A stretch of DNA of 64,000 nucleotides, from the NCBI RefSeq assembly GCF_020400725.1, contig NZ_JAINVG010000009.1:62001-126000 (forward strand), given 5' to 3'. Shown here one piece after another: positions 25,626 through 34,289 of this stretch. Position 1 is the first letter of the stretch. Each line of letters starts with the position of its first letter. Made by a program: the position numbers and the translations under genes. The notes under the pieces were generated by a model. It made no database searches. It was not told the DNA's origin and worked only from the letters and a program-made list of their open reading frames with translations. This DNA is from Streptomyces sp. NK15101 (GTDB taxonomy: Bacteria > Actinomycetota > Actinomycetes > Streptomycetales > Streptomycetaceae).

Positions 25626-27926
25626 ATGGTCCGGAAGAACTCGAGCAAGAACACGGGCGAGATCACGGCCCGGAAGTCCACGCCCCGGAAGTCCACGGCG
25701 CCCGAGGGCGGTCCCCGGCGGCAGGACGCGCCGCGCGCCGTGCCCGGGAAGCCGGCGCCCGAGCCGCCGGAGGTGACCGAGCCGACCCTGCCCCGGGGCC
25801 CCCTGCCGCCCGCTCCCGACCAGGACGGCCCCGACACCGTCAGCCCGACCGGACAGCCCACGGGTGCGCCCCAGGCGGCCGTGGCACAGGGCGGCGCCCA
25901 TCTGACGAACGCCCAGGGCACCCGGCTCTACGACAGTGACCACTCGCTCAAGGCCGGTGCACGCGGCCCGGTGCTGCTCCAGGACCACCACCTGCGGGAG
26001 AAGATCACCCATTTCGACCACGAGCGCATTCCCGAGAGGGTGGTCCATGCGCGGGGGGCCGCCGCGCACGGGGTCTTCCGGGGTTACGGCACGGCCGCGA
26101 AGATCTCCAAGGCCGCGTTCCTGGCGAAGGACGTCGAGACACCCGTCTTCGTACGCTTCTCGACCGTCCTCGGCTCACGCGGCTCCGCGGACACCGTCCG
26201 TGACACGCGCGGTTTCGCGACGAAGTTCTACACCTCCGAGGGCACGTTCGACCTGGTCGGCAACAACATCCCGGTCTTCTTCATCCAGGACGGCATCAAG
26301 TTCCCCGACATCATCCACGCCGGGAAACCGCACCCGGACCGTGAGATCCCCCAGGCACAGAGCGCCCACGACACCTTCTGGGACTTCGTCTCCCTCCACA
26401 CGGAGGCCACCCACCACACCCTGTGGAACATGTCCGACCGGGGCATCCCCCGCTCCTTCCGGATGATGGAGGGCTTCGGCGTCCACACCTTCCGCCTGAC
26501 CGACGCCGAAGGCTCGACCTCCCTGGTGAAGTTCCACTGGAAGCCGAAGCTCGGCGTCCACTCCCTGGTCTGGGAAGAAGCGCAGATCACCAACGGCATG
26601 GACCCCGACTTCCACCGCCGCGACCTGGCCGACGCCATCGAGGCGGGCGCCTTCCCCCAGTGGGAACTCGGCGTACAGGTCTTCCCCGACACCCCGGAGC
26701 AGACCTTCGAGGGGATCGACCTGCTCGATCCCACCAAGATCGTGCCCGAGGAGCTCGCGCCGGTGCGGCCCGTCGGTCTGATGACCCTCAACGCCAACCC
26801 GACCAACTTCTTCGCCGAGACCGAGCAGGTCGCCTTCCATCCCGGACACCTCGTGCCCGGCATCGACATCACCGACGACCCGCTGCTCGCCGCGCGCCTG
26901 TTCTCCTATCTGGACACCCAGATCAGCAGGCTCGGCGGCCCCAACTTCGCGCAACTGCCCGTCAACCGCCCCCACACCCCGGTCAACGACATGCTCCGCG
27001 ACGGGATGCACCAGACGGCGGTGCACGCCGGAGTCGCGCCCTACCGCCCCAACTCCCTGGACGGCGGCTGCCCGTTCCTGGCCGGTGCGGACGACGGGGC
27101 CTTCATCGAGTCCCCCGTCGAGGTCGCCGCCGCGCGGAAGGTACGCGAGGCGCCCGCCTCGTTCGCCGACCACTTCTCGCAGCCCCGGCTCTTCTGGCTG
27201 AGCATGACGCCGACCGAACGCGAGCACATCATCGCCGCCTACACCTTCGAGCTGGGCAAGTGCTACGAACAGGCGGTGAAGGAGAGGATGCTGACCGTCC
27301 TCGCCAACATCGATCCGCAGCTCTGCGAGGAGGTCGCCACCGGTCTCGGGCTCCCCGCCCCGGCCGCCACCGAACCGCTCGCGGACGTCGAACCGAGCCC
27401 CGCCCTGTCCCAGCTGGGCCGCACCTGGCCGGTGGACGGGAGGATCATCGGCATCGTGGCCGACGGCGACGCCGACCTGAAGGGCGTCCGGTCCGTCAGG
27501 AAGACGATCCTCAACGCGGGAATGGTCCCGCTCGTGATCGCCCCGACGGGCGGCACCCTGGGGTCGCGGAACCCCGTCACCGTCCAGCGCACCTTCGCCA
27601 CCGCGCGCTCGGTCGAGTTCGACGCCCTGCTCTTCGCCGGTGCGCCCCGGGCCGCGGCCGACGCCCACGGCGCCCGCGACGCGAAGGCCGGCACGTCCGG
27701 CCCCGACGGCCCCGACCCCCGGGTCCTGTTGCTGCTGACGGAGGCGTACCGCCACGGCAAGGCCATCGGCGGCTGGAACGGCTCCTCCCGGATCCTCGAA
27801 GCGGCCGGCATCCACGAGAACGAGCCGGGCATCGCCTTCGCCGACACCGCCGCCGCGGCCCTGAAACAGCTCACCCGCGCCCTCACCGGACACCGCGCCT
27901 GGGACAGGTTCCCCGCGACCGTCTGA
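25626..27926 (+). CDS. katE: Large-subunit monofunctional heme catalase (HPII type)
   Basis: 766 residues; converts hydrogen peroxide to water and oxygen. Catalytic His in RVVHARGAAAHGVF, catalytic Asn in LVGNNIPVFFIQDG, and the proximal heme Tyr in RLFSYLDTQISRLGGPNF are all present. After the catalase core the C-terminal flavodoxin/DJ-1-like domain of large catalases is present (from about residue 600, WPVDGRIIGIVADGDADLKG). The N-terminal 80 residues are basic then Pro-rich and disordered, as in HPII. Start ATG at 25626 follows AGAGAGAG. Orphan gene, convergent with the STAS-like gene after a 38-base gap. Confidence 0.96.
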   Translation: MVRKNSSKNTGEITARKSTPRKSTAPEGGPRRQDAPRAVPGKPAPEPPEVTEPTLPRGPLPPAPDQDGPDTVSPTGQPTGAPQAAVAQGGAHLTNAQGTRLYDSDHSLKAGARGPVLLQDHHLREKITHFDHERIPERVVHARGAAAHGVFRGYGTAAKISKAAFLAKDVETPVFVRFSTVLGSRGSADTVRDTRGFATKFYTSEGTFDLVGNNIPVFFIQDGIKFPDIIHAGKPHPDREIPQAQSAHDTFWDFVSLHTEATHHTLWNMSDRGIPRSFRMMEGFGVHTFRLTDAEGSTSLVKFHWKPKLGVHSLVWEEAQITNGMDPDFHRRDLADAIEAGAFPQWELGVQVFPDTPEQTFEGIDLLDPTKIVPEELAPVRPVGLMTLNANPTNFFAETEQVAFHPGHLVPGIDITDDPLLAARLFSYLDTQISRLGGPNFAQLPVNRPHTPVNDMLRDGMHQTAVHAGVAPYRPNSLDGGCPFLAGADDGAFIESPVEVAAARKVREAPASFADHFSQPRLFWLSMTPTEREHIIAAYTFELGKCYEQAVKERMLTVLANIDPQLCEEVATGLGLPAPAATEPLADVEPSPALSQLGRTWPVDGRIIGIVADGDADLKGVRSVRKTILNAGMVPLVIAPTGGTLGSRNPVTVQRTFATARSVEFDALLFAGAPRAAADAHGARDAKAGTSGPDGPDPRVLLLLTEAYRHGKAIGGWNGSSRILEAAGIHENEPGIAFADTAAAALKQLTRALTGHRAWDRFPATV

Positions 27927-27964
27927 GCGGGGCCGCCGCCTCCCGGGGACACACGACCGTCGTC

Positions 27965-28246
27965 TCAGGCGCCGTCGGTCTCCAGGAGGCGGCCGGTGCG
28001 CTCGCTCGCGCCGGTGAGGACGAGGGGGACGCCGAGGCCGGCGCACATGCGGTGGGCACGGGCGAGGGCGCTGAGGGTGGCGGGGCTGGGGTCGGCGGCC
28101 GGAACCGCGATGACGACCCGGGCGGGCCGGTGCGCCTGGACGAGGGCCTCGATCCGGAGGGCCGCCGCGGCGCGGTTGGTGACGTCCAGGTCGCGGTGGA
28201 GCGTCACGTGCAGGGCGTCGGGGCGTACAACGTGGCTGACGAGCAA
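27965..28246 (-). CDS. STAS-domain-like protein
   Basis: 93 residues from a TTG at 28246, chosen because GGAGGG sits six bases before it; an in-frame GTG at 28279 would add 11 residues. The order strand-helix-strand (DALHVTLHRDLDVTNRAAAA, PARVVIAVPAADPSPATLSA, MCAGLGVPLVLTGASERTGR) fits a STAS anti-sigma antagonist fold. The phosphorylatable Ser normally in a DxSG motif is not evident (VPAADPSPA), so it may not be a switch of the SpoIIAA type. Confidence 0.6.
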   Translation of the reverse strand: MLVSHVVRPDALHVTLHRDLDVTNRAAAALRIEALVQAHRPARVVIAVPAADPSPATLSALARAHRMCAGLGVPLVLTGASERTGRLLETDGA

Positions 28247-28485
28247 GGTGTCCCTCCGCGCAGGACGAGGAAGGCCCACAGGTCGGACGCCGTGTGGGCG
28301 GTTCGTCCGAGGATGTCATGAGTGGCGGCCATGCGGCGTTCACGTGGTGTTCACCGCGCGGAGTGTCCGCCCGAGAACCCCTGAAGTTCACGTATATGAA
28401 TCGGTGGGGGTACGCCCTAGGGTGAGGAGGACCGGGGCGACCGGTCGAGATTTCGAACGAGACCTTCACTCACCAGGCGGTTTCC

Positions 28486-29463
28486 ATGACCCAGTTCGAC
28501 CTGTCCCTCGACCGGCTCCGCACCTACCGGAGCGCGTCCGTGGAACCCGAGGACTTCGACGCCTTCTGGACCAAGACCCTCGACGAGGCACGCGCGCACG
28601 AGCTGGACGCGCGCTTCGAGCCCGTGGTGACCGGGCTCGCCACGGTGGAGGTCTTCGACGTGACCTTCGCCGGGTTCGGCGGGCACCCGGTCAGGGGATG
28701 GTTCGTCCTGCCGGCCGGCACGACCGAACCGCTGCCCGTCGTGGTGGAGTTCCTCGGGTACGGCGGTGGGCGGGGCCTTCCGCACACCCATCTGCTCTGG
28801 GCCTCGGCCGGGTTCGCGCACTTCGTGATGGACACGCGCGGGCAGGGCAGCGGCTGGGCCACCGGTGACACCCCGGACCCGACGGGCAGCGCGCCCTCGT
28901 TCCCGGGCTTCATGACGCGGGGCATCGAGGACCCGTACTCCTACTACTACCGCCGGCTCTTCACGGACGCGGTGCGCGCCGTGGAGGCGGCCCGCTCGCA
29001 TCCGCTGGTGGACGCGGGCCGTACGGCGGTGACGGGCGGGAGCCAGGGCGGCGGCATCACGCTGGCCGTGGCGGGGCTGGTGCGGAACCTGGTGGCGGTG
29101 GCGCCGGACGTGCCGTTCCTGTGCGACTTCCCGCGCGCGACCACGATCACGGACCGCATGCCGTACCGCGAGATCGGCAACTACCTCAAGGCGCACCGCG
29201 GCCGGGTGGAGCGGGTCAGGGAGACGCTGGCCTATTTCGACGGGGTCCACTTCGCGGCCCGTGCGACGGCCCCGGCGCTGTTCTCGACGGCCCTGGAGGA
29301 CGAGACGTGCCCGCCGTCGACGGTGTTCGCGGCCTTCAACGCGTACGCCGCGGAGGAGAAGGCGATCGAGGTGTACGACTTCAACGACCACGAGGGCGGC
29401 GGCGCGTTCCAGCAGGCCGCCCAGCTCCGCTGGCTGCCGGGGAAGCTGCGTCAGGGCTCCTGA
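28486..29463 (+). CDS. Acetyl xylan esterase / cephalosporin-C deacetylase (CE7)
   Basis: 325 residues, cytoplasmic alpha/beta hydrolase of the AXE1/CE7 family, which removes acetyl groups from xylo-oligosaccharides and related esters. Markers: RGQGSGWATGDTPD, nucleophile GGSQGGG (Ser about 186), catalytic Asp in ALEDETCPPST and catalytic His in NDHEGGGA. No signal peptide. Start ATG at 28486; upstream RBS is weak. It stands alone between the STAS-like gene and the P450 unit, sharing a terminator with the latter. Confidence 0.9.
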   Translation: MTQFDLSLDRLRTYRSASVEPEDFDAFWTKTLDEARAHELDARFEPVVTGLATVEVFDVTFAGFGGHPVRGWFVLPAGTTEPLPVVVEFLGYGGGRGLPHTHLLWASAGFAHFVMDTRGQGSGWATGDTPDPTGSAPSFPGFMTRGIEDPYSYYYRRLFTDAVRAVEAARSHPLVDAGRTAVTGGSQGGGITLAVAGLVRNLVAVAPDVPFLCDFPRATTITDRMPYREIGNYLKAHRGRVERVRETLAYFDGVHFAARATAPALFSTALEDETCPPSTVFAAFNAYAAEEKAIEVYDFNDHEGGGAFQQAAQLRWLPGKLRQGS

Positions 29464-29469
29464 AACGGG

Positions 29470-29507
29470 GCCGGAGCCCGGGCCGTGCAGCGGACCCGGG
29501 CTCCGGC
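29470..29507. terminator. 13-bp perfect hairpin, bidirectional terminator
   Basis: GCCGGAGCCCGGG (29470-29482) pairs with CCCGGGCTCCGGC (29495-29507). It ends transcripts from the esterase on the left and from the P450/pentapeptide unit on the right. Confidence 0.8.
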
Positions 29508-29573
29508 GGGGTGCACGTGAGCCGCACACCGGCGTGCCGCCCGCCTCCCGGACGGGCGTCACGCTCGCTGGTT

Positions 29574-29591
29574 TCAGTGCCAGTACTTCAT
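29574..29591 (-). CDS. bytA: Biarylitide-type pentapeptide precursor MKYWH
   Basis: Minus strand, ATG AAG TAC TGG CAC TGA: five residues, MKYWH. The ATG (29591-29589) overlaps the P450 stop TGA (29590-29588), and GGAGGAGG lies seven bases upstream, inside the last P450 codons. The sequence fits MxYxH, the precursor motif of biarylitides (RiPPs such as that from Planomonospora, encoded by an 18-bp bytA), in which a P450 joins the Tyr and His/Trp side chains before the leader Met-x is removed. Tyr3 and His5 would be linked; Trp4 is the variable residue. Described precursors lie upstream of the P450 as I recall, so the downstream, coupled position is unusual. A chance match is unlikely but not excluded. 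Confidence 0.75.
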   Translation of the reverse strand: MKYWH

Positions 29592-30778
29592 GGTCGGACC
29601 TCCTCCCCCGCTCGTGGACGCAGTGTGACCTCCAAGCGGTCGAGACCACGGAGGGTCAGATTGCGCCGGTGTTCCGGTTCCGCGACGGCCCGTGCGTCCG
29701 GGTAGTCCCTGGCCAGGGCCCCGAGGACCGATCCGGCGAGCCGGATCGCCATGGACGCGCCCAGACAGGCATGGGCCCCGCGCCCGAACCCGAGGTGCGG
29801 GTTCGGGGCGCGGTCGAGTCGCAGTTCTGCGGGGTGGTCGAACCGCAGCGGGTCGTGGTTGGCCGCGCCCAGGAAGAGCGTGACCGGATCACCCGCCTTG
29901 ATGGTGACGCCACCCAGTTCGGTGTCGGTGACGCAGACCCGGGCGTCCGCCTGGACCGGTGCGTCGTACCGGATGAGTTCGTCCACGGCCGGGGCCGGGC
30001 TCGCCCGGAACGCGTCGAGCGCGCCGGGGGCGGTGAGGAGAGCGGCCGCGGCGTTGCCGAGGAACCGTGAGGCGGATTCGTAGCCCGCGTGGAGGACGGC
30101 CCGCAGACTGTTCCGCAGAACCGTTTCTGCCACGCCGCTTTCCGCCGCGTGCTCGGCCACGTGGGCGATGAGCCCCTCCTTCGGCGGGTCCGCGAGCCAT
30201 CCGCCGGCGTACTCCGCGAGTCGGGCCCGGGCCGCGACGGCGGGCTCGTGCTTCTCGGGCCACAGCCCGGCGTCCATGCCGTCGACGACGGTACGGGACA
30301 TGGGCACGAACCAGTCGAGTTCGGGGGCGGGGACACCGAGGAAGGCGGTGACGAAGCGGAGGGCGACCGGTTCGGCGAGCTCTCCGACGAAGTCGAAGGA
30401 AGGCCGTTCGGCCAGCTCGGCGAGCAGGTCCGCGATCCGGTGCTCCAGACCGTCGTGCAGGGCCCGGCGGTCCTGGGCGCGGAAGCCGTCGAGCAGCAGG
30501 TGCCGGATGGCGGTGTGCTCCGGCGGGTCGAGGGTCTGGACGCTCAGCAGCGGTGCGGGGATGTCCTCGCCCGCGCGCCGCCAGTCGGAGGCGAACCGGT
30601 TGCCGTCCGTGAGGACCGCGAGGCAGTCGGCATGGCGGGTCAGGACCCAGGAGCCGAGCGGTTCGTGCCAGAAGACCGGCGCGGTCTCCCGCAGGTGCGC
30701 GTAGGCCGGGTAGGGGTTCCGCAGGATCGACGGACGGGCCAGATCCAGGATCGGGTCCACGGCTGCCGCTTGCTCCAC
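29588..30778 (-). CDS. bytO: Cytochrome P450, probable biarylitide cross-linking enzyme
   Basis: 396 residues from GTG at 30778 (AGGGGAG seven bases upstream). Heme-binding loop HLGFGRGAHACLGASMA gives the Cys ligand. The K-helix ExxR is in DELIRYDAP. The I-helix region is LHAGYESASR: the usual acid-alcohol pair (E/D-T) is replaced by Glu-Ser, which suggests chemistry other than plain hydroxylation. No ferredoxin gene is nearby. The pentapeptide MKYWH begins at its stop codon, which argues for a C-C or C-N cross-linking role on that peptide. Other P450 functions remain possible until tested. Confidence 0.82.
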   Translation of the reverse strand: MEQAAAVDPILDLARPSILRNPYPAYAHLRETAPVFWHEPLGSWVLTRHADCLAVLTDGNRFASDWRRAGEDIPAPLLSVQTLDPPEHTAIRHLLLDGFRAQDRRALHDGLEHRIADLLAELAERPSFDFVGELAEPVALRFVTAFLGVPAPELDWFVPMSRTVVDGMDAGLWPEKHEPAVAARARLAEYAGGWLADPPKEGLIAHVAEHAAESGVAETVLRNSLRAVLHAGYESASRFLGNAAAALLTAPGALDAFRASPAPAVDELIRYDAPVQADARVCVTDTELGGVTIKAGDPVTLFLGAANHDPLRFDHPAELRLDRAPNPHLGFGRGAHACLGASMAIRLAGSVLGALARDYPDARAVAEPEHRRNLTLRGLDRLEVTLRPRAGEEVRP

Positions 30779-30840
30779 GAAACGTCTCCCCTGCGCATCG
30801 GGCCTGGTTGAGGCCTTGGCTGCTTACCGAGTCGATCGCA

Positions 30841-30902
30841 CGAGGCGCCGGATCACCGGTGGGTGAACGCCTCGTTGGTGTCTCACCGGCGGTTCGCCGG
30901 TG
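30841..30902. promoter_or_regulatory. Inverted repeats in the divergent P450 promoter region
   Basis: Two dyads lie between the divergent P450 genes: CGAGGCG (30841-30847) with CGCCTCG (30868-30874), enclosing TCACCGGTGGGTGA, and CACCGGCG / CGCCGGTG (30884-30902, three-base loop). Either could bind a regulator controlling both units; no regulator gene is adjacent. Confidence 0.4.
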
Positions 30903-31013
30903 CCTCCCCGTACATCATCCGAGCCGAGCGCCGGTGACGCTACCACGCAACTGGGGCGGCTGGTATGACTACCTGCCTCAGATCTTTCACAAAGCTCCGG
31001 GGAGTTACGGAAG

Positions 31014-32240
31014 ATGACCGGCCAAGACCAGACAATCGTTCACGATGTCCCGGTAAACGTTGCTCAACAGCCCAACCCCTACCCGCTCTTCGAACGCATC
31101 CGTGAGCACGGCGTCGTCCAGCGCGTCCGGCTGAATCCCGCTCTTGAAGTCTGGATGGTCACCGGATACGACGAGGCGGTGGCCGCGCTCACCGACCCGC
31201 GCCTCAGCAGCAGCCCCGTCGGGGTCGCCGGCCTCGAGGAGGAGATGGCCCACCAGGAGCGCACCAACGTCCTGATGGCCAGCATGCTCGTGGCCGACGG
31301 CGAGGACCACACCCGGCTGCGCAACCTCGTCTCGAAGGCCTTCACCTTCCGGCGCGTGGAGCAGCTCGCACCCCGCGTCCAGGCGCACACCGACGCCTTC
31401 CTCGACGCGATCGCCCAGCGCGGATCAGCCGATCTGGTCGCGGAGTTCGCGCTGCCGCTGCCGATGGCCGTGCTCGGCGAACTCATCGGCATCCCGGCCG
31501 AGGGGCAGCCGGACTTCGCCCGTCTCGCGGTCGGCCTGATCATGCCGCCCAACACCCCGGAGCGGCTCGCCAAGGGAGCACGGGCCCGCGCCGAACTCAC
31601 CGAGTTCTTCGAGCCGTTGATCGCCGCGCGCAAGGCCGACCCGAAGGACGACCTGCTGAGCGCGCTCTGCGCCGCGCAGGCCGAGGAGAAGATCAGCGAC
31701 CGTGAGCTGACGGCCATGGCCATCCTGCTCACGCTCGCCGGCCACGAGACGACGGCGAGCCTCATCGCGAACGGCGTCCACGCCCTCCTTCGCCACCCGG
31801 AGCAGTTCGCCGCGCTGCGCGACGACCCCTCGCTGCTGCCCGGCGCGATCGAGGAACTCCTGCGCTACGAGGGCCCGGTGAGCCGGGGCGTCGCGCGCTT
31901 CACGGTCGACGCGTACGAGATCGGCGGGGTCACCGTCCCGCCCGGCGAGATGATCATCATCGGGCTCGCCGCGGCCAACCGCGACCCCGCGCGCTACGAC
32001 CGTCCCGACATCCTCGACGTGGCCCGTCGCGAGGTGCCGCAACAGCTCGCCTTCGGTCACGGTGTGCACTTCTGCCTGGGCGCCCCGCTGGCCCGCGCCG
32101 AGGCCAGGATCGCCATCGGCACCCTGCTGCGGCGCTTCCCCGACCTGCGGCTCGCCGACCCGGACGCGGACCTGAGCCGGCGCGAGGGCATCCTGCGCGG
32201 CATGGCGACGCTGCCGGTGACCTTCACCCCGCAGGCGTGA
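31014..32240 (+). CDS. Cytochrome P450 (CYP107-like)
   Basis: 408 residues. All landmarks are standard: I-helix LTLAGHETTASLIANG with the Thr pair, ExxR in EELLRYEGPV, and heme loop QLAFGHGVHFCLGAPLARAE. The fold start NPYPLFERIREHG is typical of class I bacterial P450s. ATG at 31014 has GGGGAG nine bases upstream. It overlaps a methyltransferase gene by four bases (GTGA), suggesting sequential oxidation and methylation of one small molecule. Whether it works with the divergent pentapeptide unit is unknown. Confidence 0.92.
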   Translation: MTGQDQTIVHDVPVNVAQQPNPYPLFERIREHGVVQRVRLNPALEVWMVTGYDEAVAALTDPRLSSSPVGVAGLEEEMAHQERTNVLMASMLVADGEDHTRLRNLVSKAFTFRRVEQLAPRVQAHTDAFLDAIAQRGSADLVAEFALPLPMAVLGELIGIPAEGQPDFARLAVGLIMPPNTPERLAKGARARAELTEFFEPLIAARKADPKDDLLSALCAAQAEEKISDRELTAMAILLTLAGHETTASLIANGVHALLRHPEQFAALRDDPSLLPGAIEELLRYEGPVSRGVARFTVDAYEIGGVTVPPGEMIIIGLAAANRDPARYDRPDILDVARREVPQQLAFGHGVHFCLGAPLARAEARIAIGTLLRRFPDLRLADPDADLSRREGILRGMATLPVTFTPQA

Positions 32241-33031
32241 GGGGGGCGACGGTGACCTCCTCCTCTCCGGCCGCCCGCCCGGTGGCGGAGTTCGACGAGA
32301 TCGCCCCGGGGTACGACGAGTCGCGCGGCGGTACGGCGCGTGCCGCCGGTTTCGCGGAGCAGCTGGTGCCGCTGCTCGACCCGGCGCGCCCGGTGCTCGA
32401 CATCGGCGTCGGGACGGGCATCGTGGCGGCCGAACTGACGGCGCGCGGCCACACCGTGTACGGCGTCGACCTCTCGCCCGGGATGCTCGCGCGGGCGAGG
32501 GCCCGGCTCGGCACGCGGGTGGCGGTGGGCGACGCCTGCCGGCTGCCCGTGCGGAGCGGATCCGTGGACCAGGCCGTCTCGACCTGGTTGCTGCACGCGG
32601 GCCCGGACAACCGGGCCGTGCTGGCCGAGGTCGCGCGGGTCCTGCGGCCGGGCGGGCGCTATCTGGTGATTCCGGCGGGCGGGACGCGCCCGGCGGACGA
32701 CATCGGGGTCCTCGTCGGGGAGTTGGAGGACCGTCTCGATCCGGAGGGCGGCCGTCGCGACGGGCCGGAGTGGCTGGCCCCGATCGGCGCGGCGCACGGC
32801 CTCGTCTACGAGGGGACGGCCTCGGAACGCCCCACGTCCTTCCCCGTGTCGCCGCGGGCGATGGCCGAGTCGCTGACGCGCGGTCTGTTCACCGGCGCCT
32901 GGGCGGTGGGCGGCGAGGCCACCCGTCTGGTCGACGAGACCAGGTCCCGCCTGCTGGCCCTGCCCGATCCGGACGTTCCCCGGGTCCGGGAGGCGGCGGA
33001 CGTCGTCCTGGTCTTCAGCCGACGGGCCTGA
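32237..33031 (+). CDS. Class I SAM-dependent methyltransferase
   Basis: 264 residues from the GTG overlapping the P450 stop; an in-frame GTG at 32252, after a GGGGGG run, is an alternative start. Motif I for SAM binding is VLDIGVGTGIVAAEL, then the acidic residue in VYGVDLSPGMLARA, post-motif VAVGDACRLPVRSGSVDQAV and LRPGGRYLVIPAG. Methyltransf_11/25 type; substrate unknown but probably the product of the coupled P450. Confidence 0.9.
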   Translation: MRGATVTSSSPAARPVAEFDEIAPGYDESRGGTARAAGFAEQLVPLLDPARPVLDIGVGTGIVAAELTARGHTVYGVDLSPGMLARARARLGTRVAVGDACRLPVRSGSVDQAVSTWLLHAGPDNRAVLAEVARVLRPGGRYLVIPAGGTRPADDIGVLVGELEDRLDPEGGRRDGPEWLAPIGAAHGLVYEGTASERPTSFPVSPRAMAESLTRGLFTGAWAVGGEATRLVDETRSRLLALPDPDVPRVREAADVVLVFSRRA

Positions 33032-33294
33032 CGGGGCGACCCGTCGCGGGCCCGAGCCCGGCGGGGCGACTCCCCGGCCCACCCGCCGTGTGGGCGATCG
33101 TCCCGCAGGGCGGGACGGGTGGGCACACGGGACGGCGCCCATAGCGGGGCCTCCGCGTTCCGCGCCCGGACCCGCACCACCGGGGAGCCGTGCACGGGGT
33201 GCGGGTCCAGGCGCGGGAGCCTCGGGCGCCGGCAGGGGCGCCGTCCGTTGTGCCCCAGCGGAACGACTGCCCACAACGGCGGTGGGCGGGCCCG

Positions 33295-34206
33295 TCAGGC
33301 GCGGCCGCGCAGTGCCGCCGCGTAGGCCTCGTCCGGGTCGAGGCGGCGGAGCTCCTCGGCGATCAGTTCCGCGGTGGTCCGGACCTTCAGGGCGAGGACC
33401 CTGCCGGGCTGGCCGGGAATGGCGAGGTGCGCGACCGGGCCCTCGGGCCGGTCGATGCGGATCTCGCCGTCGGGGGTGCCCATGCGGACGGCCGTGACGA
33501 CGGGGCCGTCGGTGACGACCCGGTCGACGGGGACGCCGAGCCGGACCTCGAACCAGCGGGCCAGGAGTTCGGCGCTGGGGTTCTCCGCCTCGCTCTCGAC
33601 GGCGGCGGAGGTGATGGTGAGCGGTGCCTGGTCGAGGGCGGCGGCCAGCATCGAGCGCCACGGGGTGAGCCGGGTCCAGGCGAGGTCGGTGTCGCCGGGT
33701 GCGTACGAGGCGGCGCGCTTCTCCAGCGCGGTGAGGGGGTCCTCGACCGCGTACATGTCGGTGATGCGGCGCTGTGCGAGCGAGCCCAGCGGGTCCCGGG
33801 AGGGCACTTCGGGGGCGTCGACGGGCCACCAGACGACGACGGGCGCGTCCGGCAGGAGCAGCGGCAGGACCACGGAGTCGGCGCGGGCGCCGACCTCGCC
33901 GTACAGCCGGAGCAGGACCGTCTCGCCCGAGCCGGCGTCGGTGCCGAGCCGGACCTCCGCGTCGAGCCGGGTCACCTGCCGCTCGCGCGGGGTGCGGGCG
34001 TGCCGCTTGATGACGACGAGGGTGCGGGAGGGGTGTTCCCGGGACGCCTCGTTGGCCGCCTTGACGGAGTCGTACGCGTTCTCCTCGTCGGTGACGACGA
34101 CGAGGGTGAGCACGGCGCCGACGGCGGGGGTGCCGACGGCCCTGCGACCCTGCAGGATCGCCTTGTTGATCTTGCTGGAGTCGGTGTCCGTCAGATCGAT
34201 CTTCAT
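33295..34206 (-). CDS. opcA: Glucose-6-phosphate dehydrogenase assembly protein OpcA
   Basis: 303 residues. The N-terminus MKIDLTDTDSSKINKAILQG, then RRAVGTPAVGAVLTLVVVT is typical of actinobacterial OpcA, as is VVVWWPVDAPEVPSRDPLG. OpcA activates G6PDH (Zwf) at the oxidative pentose phosphate entry. Here it stands alone, with no zwf, tal, tkt or devB next to it, whereas Streptomyces usually has zwf-opcA pairs; this is likely an additional copy. The 33032-33294 gap downstream holds only weak stem-loops. Confidence 0.88.
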   Translation of the reverse strand: MKIDLTDTDSSKINKAILQGRRAVGTPAVGAVLTLVVVTDEENAYDSVKAANEASREHPSRTLVVIKRHARTPRERQVTRLDAEVRLGTDAGSGETVLLRLYGEVGARADSVVLPLLLPDAPVVVWWPVDAPEVPSRDPLGSLAQRRITDMYAVEDPLTALEKRAASYAPGDTDLAWTRLTPWRSMLAAALDQAPLTITSAAVESEAENPSAELLARWFEVRLGVPVDRVVTDGPVVTAVRMGTPDGEIRIDRPEGPVAHLAIPGQPGRVLALKVRTTAELIAEELRRLDPDEAYAAALRGRA

Positions 34207-34289
34207 GTGCGGCGCCCGTCCCTTCCTTCTGCGGCGAGCCTAACCCTCCCGCGCGGCGGACGCGTGCGGGTCCCCCGGCGGAAGTCGTC

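Noticed and set aside
30808..31017. Treating the whole 69-codon frame before the second P450 as a certain RiPP precursor
   Set aside because: TTG start without RBS, weak codon bias and likely promoter overlap. It is kept only as a speculative finding, not as a feature.
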